In this document: one piece after another, positions 17,123 to 24,157 of the stretch
Layout: every line of letters starts with the position of its first letter
How positions within the stretch are numbered: the first letter of the stretch is position 1
From: Dehalococcoidia bacterium
Lineage (GTDB): Bacteria; Chloroflexota; Dehalococcoidia; Lucifugimonadales; Australimonadaceae
Direction: 5' to 3'
DNA length: 64,000 bases
Assembly (NCBI GenBank): GCA_022820645.1
Contig: JAJEFD010000015.1
Span: 1 to 64,000 of the forward strand
Made by a program: the position numbers and the translations under genes
The notes under the pieces: generated by a model
Database searches by the model: none
What the model was told of the DNA's origin: nothing
The model's input: only the letters and a program-made list of their open reading frames with translations

Positions 17123-18907
17123 CTACTCCGCGCCACCTGCAGGGGCAGCAGGCTCGATGTGCATCACGAAGTCCGGCTTCACCGACGCCGTCGGCGTGTC
17201 GCCCGACATCTGCGCCCCGCGCCGCGTGGACTTCGGCCCCACGAACGTCCCCAGCGACGGTGCGCCGTCGTCGAACTGCGCCTCGAACTCGCTCCCGAAG
17301 AAGCGCACCGCGCTCGCAACGGGGTTGTAGCCCAGCTGGCCGTGGCCGCAGAGCGAGCCCCCGCGCATGTTCACACCGACGCGCTCCATCAGTTCCATGT
17401 CGCCGCTGCGCCCTTTCCCCGCCGCGATGCGCTCCAGTATCTCCAGGATGTGGCTCATGCCGAGCCTGCACGGGAAGCACTTGCCGCACGATTCCATCTG
17501 GTCGAACGCGACGAGCGTCCGCGTGAGGTCGACGACGGAGCGGTCCTCGTTGCAGACGATGAGGCCGCCGGAACCGAACATCGCGCCCGCCGCGACCATC
17601 TCGTCGAAGTCGAGCACCATGTCGAACTGCTCCGCGGGCAGCACGCCGCCGAGCGGCCCGCCGGTCTGCAGGAACTTGAGCGCCCTGCCGTTGGGCTCGC
17701 CGCCGCCCATCCCCTCGATGACGTCGCGCACCGTGAGGCCGAACGGGACCTCGACGAGGCCGGGGTAGCGGATGTCGCCGGAAAGGCAGGCGATGGCCGT
17801 GCCGGTGCTCTTCTCCGTGCCGATGCCCGAGAACCACTCCGCGCCGCGCCGCACAATCTCAGGCGCGTAGCTGAGCGTCTTGATGTTGTTGATGTTGGAC
17901 GGCCTGCCCCACACGCCGTAGGCAGCGGGGAACGGAGGACGGAACCGGGGCATGGAGCGCTTGCCCTCTATCGCCTCCATCAGCGCCGTCTCCTCGCCCG
18001 CGACGTACGACTCGCCAACGAGCGAGACCTCCATGTCGAACGAGAACTCCGTGCCGAGGACGCTGTCCCCCAGCACGCCGTTGTCGTAGCACGCCTGGAT
18101 GGCGGCGCGCGTCCGGTCGATGGGCGAGTCGTGGCCGTGGCGGATGAAGACGATGCCGTTGCTGGCGCCGGTGGCGTAGCCCGCGATGATACAGCCCTCG
18201 ATGAGCGTGAACGGGTCCGACTCCAAGATGGTCTTGTCGTTGAACGCGCCGGGGTCGCCCTCCTCGCAATTGCAGAGGATGTACTTCCGCGGAGCGGGGT
18301 TGCCGGCGAGGAAGCCCCACTTCACGCCGGTAGGGAACGCCGCGCCGCCGCGACCGCGCAGGCCGGAGTTCTTGATCTCGTCGAGCGTCTGCTCCGTCGT
18401 GAGCGACGTCAGCGCCTTGTCCAGCCCGGAGAAGCCGCCGCGCGCTACGTACTGGTCGATGTCGGTAGGGTCTATCTCGCCTGCATTGCGGAGCGCGACG
18501 CGCACCTGGCCCTGCATCATCGGCAGCTGTTCGAATCGCGGGACGCCCGCAACGTTCGAGTCGACGCTCGCGAGCGCGAGGTCGGTCACCGGCTCGCCGC
18601 CAACGACGTGCCGTTGCACGATGGTCTCGACCTGCTCGGGGCGGACGTTGCCGTAGCGCACGCGCGGGCCGTCCGGCACGTGGACGTCCACGATCGGTTC
18701 CGCGTAGCAGAGGCCGGTCGTTCCCACCTCGGAGATGGTCGCCTCGACGCCTGCCTTTCCGACGGCCTCCCGCAGCGCGGCGAGCACTTCGAGCGCACCC
18801 ACCGCCTCGCCCATCAGCCCGGTGCCGACGCGCACCCATGGCCTGGCGTGCAGTGCGTCCCAGCGCGCCGCGGCGCGCTTCGCCAGGGCCTCGTACGCCT
18901 CCGTCAC
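17123..18907 (-). CDS. NuoF/HndC-type NADH-binding FMN Fe-S subunit
   Basis: A 594-residue flavoprotein. It has an N-terminal thioredoxin-like domain with only one Cys left (TGLCYAEP). The NAD/FMN core follows with LRGRGGAAFPTGVKW, CNCEEGDPGAFNDK and GESYVAGEETALMEAIEG. The C-terminal 4Fe-4S motif is ESCGKCFPCRLG plus a later SLCGHGQ. This is the NADH-oxidising module of complex I, NAD-dependent formate dehydrogenases and bifurcating hydrogenases. ATG 18907 overlaps the stop of the NuoE gene (ATGA). Together with NuoE and the NuoG-like protein it should form a soluble diaphorase-type complex. Confidence 0.9.
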   Translation of the reverse strand: MTEAYEALAKRAAARWDALHARPWVRVGTGLMGEAVGALEVLAALREAVGKAGVEATISEVGTTGLCYAEPIVDVHVPDGPRVRYGNVRPEQVETIVQRHVVGGEPVTDLALASVDSNVAGVPRFEQLPMMQGQVRVALRNAGEIDPTDIDQYVARGGFSGLDKALTSLTTEQTLDEIKNSGLRGRGGAAFPTGVKWGFLAGNPAPRKYILCNCEEGDPGAFNDKTILESDPFTLIEGCIIAGYATGASNGIVFIRHGHDSPIDRTRAAIQACYDNGVLGDSVLGTEFSFDMEVSLVGESYVAGEETALMEAIEGKRSMPRFRPPFPAAYGVWGRPSNINNIKTLSYAPEIVRRGAEWFSGIGTEKSTGTAIACLSGDIRYPGLVEVPFGLTVRDVIEGMGGGEPNGRALKFLQTGGPLGGVLPAEQFDMVLDFDEMVAAGAMFGSGGLIVCNEDRSVVDLTRTLVAFDQMESCGKCFPCRLGMSHILEILERIAAGKGRSGDMELMERVGVNMRGGSLCGHGQLGYNPVASAVRFFGSEFEAQFDDGAPSLGTFVGPKSTRRGAQMSGDTPTASVKPDFVMHIEPAAPAGGAE

Positions 18908-19431
18908 GCGCTCTGCTCCACGTCGGCTGCCCTGATGCGCTCGACTCGGCTCACCGCCTCATCGAGCGACATGCGTCCGGCCAGTTCGTGGTCGAAGCTC
19001 ATCGCCGGAGCGTGCGGGCAGACGCCCAGGCAGGTGTTGTACTTGAACGAGATGCTCCCATCCTCGGTATCGCCCTCCCCGTCCAGGCCGAGGTGACTCA
19101 CGAGTCCCTGCAGGATGGGCTGCGCTCCGAGGACGTGGCAGGTCGGCCCCCAGCAGATCTCGACGGAGTGCCGCGCCGGGGGCGTGAAGCGGAAGTTGGG
19201 GTAGAACGAGGCAACCGCCCACACCTCGTTGACGCTGGATCCGGTGCGCAGCGAGACCTCGTCGACCGCCTCGTACGGGAGGTAGCCCAGCTCGTCCTGG
19301 GCGGCGAGCAGTGACGACAGCACGGTGACCGTGGGCGAGGGCTGCTCCTCTATCGCCCGGCGCGCGCGTTCGCGCAGGGAGCCGGGGGATGCGTCATCGG
19401 GAGCGCCATGCGGTCTGGATGTGGTCGTCAT
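18904..19431 (-). CDS. NuoE-type [2Fe-2S] thioredoxin-like subunit
   Basis: A 175-residue subunit with an N-terminal helical region (LLAAQDELGYLPYEAVDEVS) and a thioredoxin-like [2Fe-2S] domain. Four cysteines are seen: CWGPTC and CLGVCPHAP, the standard C-x4-C...C-x3-C set. It relays electrons between FMN of NuoF and the other clusters. It is the first gene of the E-F-G-Fpr-VOC series. ATG 19431 lies 12 bases downstream of a perfect inverted repeat (19443-19464) that could be an operator. Confidence 0.9.
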   Translation of the reverse strand: MTTTSRPHGAPDDASPGSLRERARRAIEEQPSPTVTVLSSLLAAQDELGYLPYEAVDEVSLRTGSSVNEVWAVASFYPNFRFTPPARHSVEICWGPTCHVLGAQPILQGLVSHLGLDGEGDTEDGSISFKYNTCLGVCPHAPAMSFDHELAGRMSLDEAVSRVERIRAADVEQSA

Positions 19432-19442
19432 GGGCAGCGTCT

Positions 19443-19464
19443 GTTCGTGAAATTCCTAACGAAC
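19443..19464. promoter_or_regulatory. Inverted repeat upstream of the nuoE-like gene
   Basis: GTTCGT and ACGAAC form a 6-bp perfect inverted repeat with a 10-base AT-rich spacer, ending 12 bases before the ATG at 19431. Size and position suit a dimeric repressor site. No regulator gene is adjacent, so the role is inferred only. Confidence 0.3.
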
Positions 19465-19510
19465 GGTGTGCCGCATCGTAGCACGGGGTGAGAGAGCGGA
19501 CAAGAACGCC

Positions 19511-19523
19511 GCCCGTAGCGGGC
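19511..19523 (-). terminator. Weak hairpin overlapping the serA stop
   Basis: GCCCG-CTA-CGGGC directly abuts the TAG of serA on the minus strand and is followed by GGCGTTCTTG. The stem is short and the T-run poor, so this is at best a partial terminator between serA and the nuoE-like gene. Confidence 0.25.
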
Positions 19524-21145
19524 TACGTCCCGCGCAGACGCGGCTGCACCGGGTCCGAAGTCTCGTACGTCACGAGCCGCGCGGTCGTCATGCCCTCGAT
19601 GGCCCTGATGTCCCTGAGCATCTCGCCGGTGACGGGGTCGTCGAACCCGACGATCATCGTGGCCGCGCCACGCGGGGCCGCGCGCCCCACCTCCATGAAG
19701 GAGATGTTGGCGTCGTGCTCGCCCGCAATCGTGCCGACCTTGCCGATCATGCCCGGCTGGTCCGTGTGCGTAGTGAAGAGCATGTAGGGCGCGCTCGGCT
19801 CCATGTCGAGGGTGAAGGCATTGAGGCGGTTCAGATGCACCGTGCCGTGCACCGACGTCCCCGCGGTGTAAACCGTACCGGCGGTGGAGCGCACCTCGAC
19901 GCCCACCAGGTTCAGGTACTGCTCGGCGCCTTCGGGGTCCTTCTCCTCGACGATCCTGATGCCGCGCTCCTGCGCCATCGCCTGCGCGTTCACGAGGTTG
20001 ATGCGCATGTCCGTGGCCACGCTGAGCACGCCCACGAGCGCCGCCGACGCGAGGATCTCGATGTCGTGGTGCGCTATCTCTCCGGCGACGCGGACCGCGA
20101 CGGTCTCCAGCTGGCCGTCGGCGAGCTGGATGGCGAGGCGTCCCATCGCCGTTGCGACGGGCAGGTAGGGGCCAAGCGCCTCCATGACCTCCCGCGGAAC
20201 GAACGGCATGTTGATGGTGTACTGCGCCGCGCCGCCGCTCAGGATGGCGAGCAGCTGGTCGACCACCTCCAGCGCCACCTCCACCTGCGCCTCTTCCGTG
20301 GACGCGCCGAGGTGGGGCGTGAGCACCGCGCGCTGCTCTTCGCGCAGGGGCAGGTCCTGCGGCGGCTCGACGGGGTAAACGTCCAGCGCCGCCCCGCCGA
20401 TGCTGCCGTCGGCCAGCCCTTCCTGCAGCAGGCGCTCGTCAACGAGGCCGCCGCGCGCCGCGTTCACGATGCGGACGCCAGGCTTGAGCAGCGCGAACTC
20501 CGGCTCGCCGATGAGGCTCTTAGTGCCGGAGGTGAGCGGCGTGTGGATGCTGATGAAATCGGACTCGCGGAGCAGACGCTCCATCGGGACGGACTCGACG
20601 CCGAGGCTGCGCACACGCTCCATCGAGACGTAGGGGTCGTACGCGATGACGTGCATCTGGAAGGCCCGCGCCCGGTGTGCGACCTCCGAGCCGACGCGCC
20701 CGAGGCCGACGATGCCGAGCGTCTTGCCGCGCAGCTCGACGCCCATGAAGCGCGAGCGCGTCCACTCGCTGCGGCGCATCGAGGCGTCCGCCTGCGGGAT
20801 GTTGCGGGCGAGCGAGATCATGAGCGCGAACGCGTGCTCGGCGGCAGCGATGGTGTTGCCCGTGGGCGAGTTCACGACCGCGATGCCGTGCTGCGTGGCG
20901 GCGTCCACGTCGATGTTGTCGACGCCCACGCCCGCGCGCCCGATGCCCACCATCTTCGTGGCGTGCTCGATGATGCGCTCGGTGACCTTGGTCTCGCTGC
21001 GGACGACCATCGCCTCGTAGTCGCCGACCATGGCGCACAGCTCGTCCTCGCTGAGGCCCTTGCGGACGTCGACGTGATGCCCGGCGGCTTTCAGACGCGC
21101 GACGCCGAGTTCGTCTATCGGGTCTGCTACCAGGACCCTGGCCAT
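19523..21145 (-). CDS. serA: D-3-phosphoglycerate dehydrogenase (ACT-domain type)
   Basis: A 540-residue enzyme that oxidises 3-phosphoglycerate with NAD to start serine synthesis. The Rossmann motif GLGRVGSEV and the 2-hydroxyacid dehydrogenase signatures (VNAARGGLVDE, LTPHLGASTEEAQ) are clear. An intervening ASB domain follows, then a C-terminal ACT domain (LFTTHTDQPGMIGKVG) that usually gives serine feedback control. ATG 21145 has GGAGG five bases upstream, 19 bases after the aminotransferase stop. The two form a serine-synthesis operon behind the 22.4-kb promoter. It ends with TAG. Confidence 0.95.
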   Translation of the reverse strand: MARVLVADPIDELGVARLKAAGHHVDVRKGLSEDELCAMVGDYEAMVVRSETKVTERIIEHATKMVGIGRAGVGVDNIDVDAATQHGIAVVNSPTGNTIAAAEHAFALMISLARNIPQADASMRRSEWTRSRFMGVELRGKTLGIVGLGRVGSEVAHRARAFQMHVIAYDPYVSMERVRSLGVESVPMERLLRESDFISIHTPLTSGTKSLIGEPEFALLKPGVRIVNAARGGLVDERLLQEGLADGSIGGAALDVYPVEPPQDLPLREEQRAVLTPHLGASTEEAQVEVALEVVDQLLAILSGGAAQYTINMPFVPREVMEALGPYLPVATAMGRLAIQLADGQLETVAVRVAGEIAHHDIEILASAALVGVLSVATDMRINLVNAQAMAQERGIRIVEEKDPEGAEQYLNLVGVEVRSTAGTVYTAGTSVHGTVHLNRLNAFTLDMEPSAPYMLFTTHTDQPGMIGKVGTIAGEHDANISFMEVGRAAPRGAATMIVGFDDPVTGEMLRDIRAIEGMTTARLVTYETSDPVQPRLRGT

Positions 21146-21164
21146 GTCAGCCTCCGGTCCGGAA

Positions 21165-22280
21165 TCACGCCTGCCCCACCGCCGACGCCTGGCGCTCGAG
21201 CTTCGGCAGCGCATCCTTGAGCGCGCCGAACACGTCGTCGATGTCCTCCTGGTTCACGTAGCCCATGTGGCCGATGCGGAACACCCGCCCCGTGAGCAGG
21301 CCACGGCCCTCCGCCGCGATGATGTCGTAGTCGTCGCGCAGCATCGCGAGCAGCGCCTCGTCCGTGATGCCCTCCGGCACCCAGGCGGCGGTAACGGTGT
21401 TGGACGCGAAGCGCTCGTCCTTGGCAACGAGCCCGATGCCCATCGCCTTGAGCCCGTCCCGCGTGTACTGGGCGATCTCCTGGTGGAAGTCGTAGACGGC
21501 CTGCATGTCGCCGCGGGCGAGCATCTGCTGCACGGCGTAGTCGAGCCCGAACAGGAGCGAGATGGCGGGCGTCCACGGCGTCTGTCCTGCCTTCCCCGAC
21601 TTGTCCGCCTCGGCGAGGCTGAAGTAGAACTTCGGCATCTTCGAGGTCTCGGCGGCCTTCCAGGCACGCTCGCTGAAGCTGATCATGGCCAGGCCGGGCG
21701 GGCACATCCAGCCCTTCTGGGAGCCCGCTACCACCACGTCCAGGCCCCACTCGTCGACCGGCAGCTTGATGGAGCCGAGCGAGGAGATGGCGTCCACGAG
21801 GATCAACTTGTCGAACTCGCCCTTCACGATGCCCGCGATGACCTCGAGGTCGTTCGTGATGCCGGTGGACGTCTCGTTGTGGGTGACGAGGACGGTGGTC
21901 ACGTCCGGGTCGTCCTTCAGCGCCTGCCGCACCTGCTCCGGGTCGACAACGTCGCCGTCGGGGAACTTGAGCTCGTTGACGCTGGCGCCGTAGGCCGAGG
22001 CGATCTTGAGGAAGCGGTCGCCGAAGTTGCCGATCGTGATGCCGAGGACGCGCTCGCCGGGCGAGAGCGTGTTGACGACGGCGGCCTCCATCGCTCCGGT
22101 GCCGGAGGACGTGAGGACGTAGAGGTCGTTCTCGGTCTGGAAGGCACGCTTGAGGTTGGCGGTCAGGCGGTAGAGCAGATCGGCGAACTCGACGCCGCGG
22201 TGGTCGATCATCTGTTTGCTCATCGCCTCGTAGACGTCCGGCGGGACGGGCGTGGGGCCGGGCAGGCGCAGGTTGGCCAT
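21165..22280 (-). CDS. Class V aminotransferase (serine/alanine-glyoxylate type; probable phosphoserine aminotransferase role)
   Basis: A 371-residue PLP enzyme of the serine-pyruvate/alanine-glyoxylate branch. It opens with LRLPGPTPVPPDV and has LTSSGTGAMEAAVVN in the cofactor-binding region, VDAISSLGSIKLPVDEW, and the PLP lysine in GSQKGWMCPPGL. The C-terminal RIGHMGYVNQEDI is typical. ATG 22280 follows an AGGAGG site. Being directly upstream of serA, it probably performs the phosphohydroxypyruvate transamination of the serine pathway; serine-glyoxylate transamination is the alternative. Confidence 0.85.
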   Translation of the reverse strand: MANLRLPGPTPVPPDVYEAMSKQMIDHRGVEFADLLYRLTANLKRAFQTENDLYVLTSSGTGAMEAAVVNTLSPGERVLGITIGNFGDRFLKIASAYGASVNELKFPDGDVVDPEQVRQALKDDPDVTTVLVTHNETSTGITNDLEVIAGIVKGEFDKLILVDAISSLGSIKLPVDEWGLDVVVAGSQKGWMCPPGLAMISFSERAWKAAETSKMPKFYFSLAEADKSGKAGQTPWTPAISLLFGLDYAVQQMLARGDMQAVYDFHQEIAQYTRDGLKAMGIGLVAKDERFASNTVTAAWVPEGITDEALLAMLRDDYDIIAAEGRGLLTGRVFRIGHMGYVNQEDIDDVFGALKDALPKLERQASAVGQA

Positions 22281-22394
22281 TCGGTGCCTCCTCTCAGGCG
22301 GCGCGCAGGACACTGCAGGAGTAGCGGACTTGAGGCAGCGCGGGCGCGCAGGGGTGCGTACAGAGCGGCGGCCCGAGCGGTACCGCCGACTGCG

Positions 22395-22424
22395 ATTATA
22401 GGCGTTGCGCGCCCACCGCGACAA
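22395..22424 (-). promoter_or_regulatory. Promoter of the aminotransferase-serA operon
   Basis: On the minus strand, -35 TTGTCG (22419-22424), an 18-base spacer and a perfect -10 TATAAT (22395-22400) are seen. Transcription would start near 22388, giving a leader of roughly 108 bases before the ATG at 22280. I recognise no known riboswitch in that leader. Confidence 0.6.
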
Positions 22425-22493
22425 GCGTCTGTGCGCCGTTTCACAAACGTTGATGCTATCGCTTAGGGCGATCGGGGCGCCGTAGTTGGCCCC

Positions 22494-22709
22494 TCACAGG
22501 TTGTCCCACTCTTCCTCGGTGAGACCGGCCTGTCGGAGTATGTCGCGAATCCTTAGGCGCGTCAGATCGCGGAAATGCACGGGCACGGTGACTCTCCTCC
22601 CGTTCACGTGGCGGAGCCGCAGATGGCTACCGCGCTGACGGACCTCCACGAAACCTGCGCGATGGAGACGGCGCAGCGCCTCACGTGGTGGGAGCGGTCT
22701 GAGCGGCAC
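22494..22709 (-). CDS. hicA: HicA-family toxin (module 1)
   Basis: A 71-residue HicA/YcfA-type mRNA interferase. The dsRBD-like fold carries the catalytic His in QRGSHLRLRH, and the C-terminus is RIRDILRQAGLTEEEW, as in HicA. The GTG start at 22709 was chosen because the protein then begins PLRPLPPREALRRLHRAGF, the usual HicA N-terminus. It overlaps the 3' end of its hicB partner by 29 bases. HicA cleaves mRNA unless bound by HicB. The order is antitoxin first, then toxin. Confidence 0.75.
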   Translation of the reverse strand: MPLRPLPPREALRRLHRAGFVEVRQRGSHLRLRHVNGRRVTVPVHFRDLTRLRIRDILRQAGLTEEEWDNL

Positions 22710-22947
22710 GAACGGGAACCTGCACGCGGATGTACACGCCCTCGCCTTCGTCCGACTCAGGCAGTTGGTCGCCCTCGTCCAGTAAGCACTCGACGTGGAA
22801 GGAGACCATCTCGCGAAGGCTGTCGAGAGCGGCGTTCGTATCAGGGCCGCAGTCGCCGATTCCAAGCGTGGGAACGGCGGCGTCCATCTGGCTCGTCTCT
22901 TCGTCCCAGGTAAGACAGACCTTGTACTGGACGTATTCGGCGTTCAT
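22681..22947 (-). CDS. hicB: HicB-family antitoxin (module 1)
   Basis: An 88-residue protein with the partial RNase-H-like fold of HicB. It has an N-terminal strand pair (YKVCLTWDEETSQMDAAVP), then GIGDCGPDTNAALDSLREMVSFHVECLLDEG, where HicB proteins have their long helix. There is no obvious C-terminal DNA-binding domain, so autoregulation may need another factor. ATG 22947 has GGAGGC five bases upstream. It directly precedes and overlaps hicA. Confidence 0.7.
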   Translation of the reverse strand: MNAEYVQYKVCLTWDEETSQMDAAVPTLGIGDCGPDTNAALDSLREMVSFHVECLLDEGDQLPESDEGEGVYIRVQVPVRAAQTAPTT

Positions 22948-22990
22948 TCGCAGCCTCCGGCCTTAGTGTACACCGGGGAAACCCCCGCCC

Positions 22991-23506
22991 CTACCCCTCC
23001 AGCGTACCCTCCGCCTTGTACTCCTGGCCAAGTTTGACGTACTCGTCCGCGTTGAACTTGACGAGTTCGTAGTGCTTGTCCGTGAGCGGGCCGAGCACCT
23101 TCGCCGGGACGCCCGCGGCGATGGAGCGGTCCGGCACGTTGCGGCCCTCCAGCAGCACCGCGCCCGCCGCCACGATGCACCATGACCCCACGATCGACTT
23201 GTCGTTGAGCGTGCAGTTGTTGCCGAGCAGACAGTGGTCGCCCACCGTCTCGGCGTGGCAGATGACCGCGTGGCCGAGCGTCACGTAATCGCCAATCGTG
23301 AGGTCGCCGTCGGCGTGGCAGATGGAGCCGTCCTGGATGTTGGTGCCCTCGCCGATCGTCATCGTGCCCCGGTCGGAGCGCAGCACGACGCCCGGCCAGA
23401 TGGAGGCGTACGCGCCGATGCGGACGTCGCCGACGACATAGGCGAACTCGCTGATGAACGCGGTGGGGTGGACCTGCGGGCTCTTCCCGCCGAGGCTGCG
23501 CAGCAT
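22991..23506 (-). CDS. Gamma-carbonic-anhydrase-like hexapeptide-repeat protein
   Basis: A 171-residue left-handed beta-helix with many hexapeptide repeats (VGDVRIGAYASIWPGVVLR..., IGEGTNIQDGSICHADGD). Candidate zinc ligands are H64, H79 and H84. The 5-residue spacing of the last two matches gamma-class carbonic anhydrases (CamH/YrdA group). A short C-terminal helix region (YELVKFNADEYVKLGQEY) completes it. ATG 23506 has AAGGAG five bases upstream and lies 14 bases after the stop of hicA module 2. It is thus embedded between two toxin-antitoxin modules on the same strand. Enzyme activity is likely but not certain for this group. Confidence 0.85.
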   Translation of the reverse strand: MLRSLGGKSPQVHPTAFISEFAYVVGDVRIGAYASIWPGVVLRSDRGTMTIGEGTNIQDGSICHADGDLTIGDYVTLGHAVICHAETVGDHCLLGNNCTLNDKSIVGSWCIVAAGAVLLEGRNVPDRSIAAGVPAKVLGPLTDKHYELVKFNADEYVKLGQEYKAEGTLEG

Positions 23507-23520
23507 GGAGACTCCTTCCG

Positions 23521-23730
23521 TTATGCCCGGTCGAACTCGGCCCTGTCGACGCGAAGGTCTCGCACGATCGCGCGGACCGTCCCAGGCCGCAGATCTCTGC
23601 TTCCCCAGTTGGGGATCGTGGTTCGTGAGCCGCTTGCAGGATTGCGCCAGATCTCGTGTGAACCCCGCGACTGGCGGTCGAACTCGCATCCGAGCGCCCT
23701 CAACTTGCGGGTAAGTTCCCTGTAGGTCAA
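23521..23730 (-). CDS. hicA: HicA-family toxin (module 2)
   Basis: A 69-residue HicA. It begins TYRELTRKLRALGCEF and contains RGSHEIWRNP with the catalytic His and IPNWGSRDLRPGTVRAIVRDL, a classic HicA pattern. The start is a TTG at 23730 that overlaps the hicB stop by four bases (TTGA), so translation depends on the antitoxin. It differs clearly in sequence from the module 1 toxin, so the modules are not a recent duplication. Confidence 0.8.
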   Translation of the reverse strand: MTYRELTRKLRALGCEFDRQSRGSHEIWRNPASGSRTTIPNWGSRDLRPGTVRAIVRDLRVDRAEFDRA

Positions 23731-23963
23731 ACCGTTACCACAATCTCTCCGGCCTTGGTAATGGCATCGGGCAGTTCGTCCCCGTGTTCTTCGCAGGACG
23801 CAATGAAATCAGCGGCGACGCCTTCCAAGTTGAACAGGGCCTCATCAGCGGTCGCCCCCCAGGCCCGGCAGCCCGGCAGGAGAGGGACCTCCGCCAGGTA
23901 CATCTCCTCCGTCTCCTCGGACGGCGCCCTCATGATGTACGGCAGCCTGTACTGCTTCGGCAT
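23727..23963 (-). CDS. hicB: HicB-family antitoxin (module 2)
   Basis: A 78-residue HicB with the standard MYLAEVPLLPGCRAWGATADEAL core followed by a helix (NLEGVAADFIASCEEHGDELPD). No DNA-binding extension is visible. ATG 23963 has GGAGG about six bases upstream. A TATACT -10-like hexamer lies at 24032-24037 on the minus strand, back-to-back with the promoter region of the mutase operon on the plus strand. Confidence 0.8.
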   Translation of the reverse strand: MPKQYRLPYIMRAPSEETEEMYLAEVPLLPGCRAWGATADEALFNLEGVAADFIASCEEHGDELPDAITKAGEIVVTV

Positions 23964-24141
23964 ATCGCCCTCCGGGATGCCGCCGGACCGCACATCGCGT
24001 ACTGCGGCAGGTAGCGCTACGGTTCGACACGAGTATAACCGTGACGAGTTCTCAAGGTCACTTGCCCATTCCCCCGTCGTTCCTGCACGTCGGCCCCTGC
24101 CCTCCATCCTGTTCATCGATGTCGATTCCGGGGCGCTGTCG

Positions 24142-24147
24142 TATACT
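24142..24147 (+). promoter_or_regulatory. -10-like element close to the mutase start (leaderless candidate)
   Basis: TATACT ends 10 bases before the ATG at 24158 and no Shine-Dalgarno sequence lies in between. Transcription would start within a few bases of the start codon. A convincing -35 box is not seen. Confidence 0.35.
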
Positions 24148-24157
24148 CGCCCCGCCC

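Noticed and set aside
14265-17837. Longer start for the NuoG-like protein (1190 codons)
   Set aside because: The extra N-terminus is Arg/Gly-rich shadow of nuoF. The true start MADEITITIDGREV at 17114 begins the [2Fe-2S] domain.
22281-22394. Riboswitch or T-box in the serine operon leader
   Set aside because: The roughly 108-base leader has GC-rich inverted segments, but no conserved T-box or known riboswitch core could be recognised.
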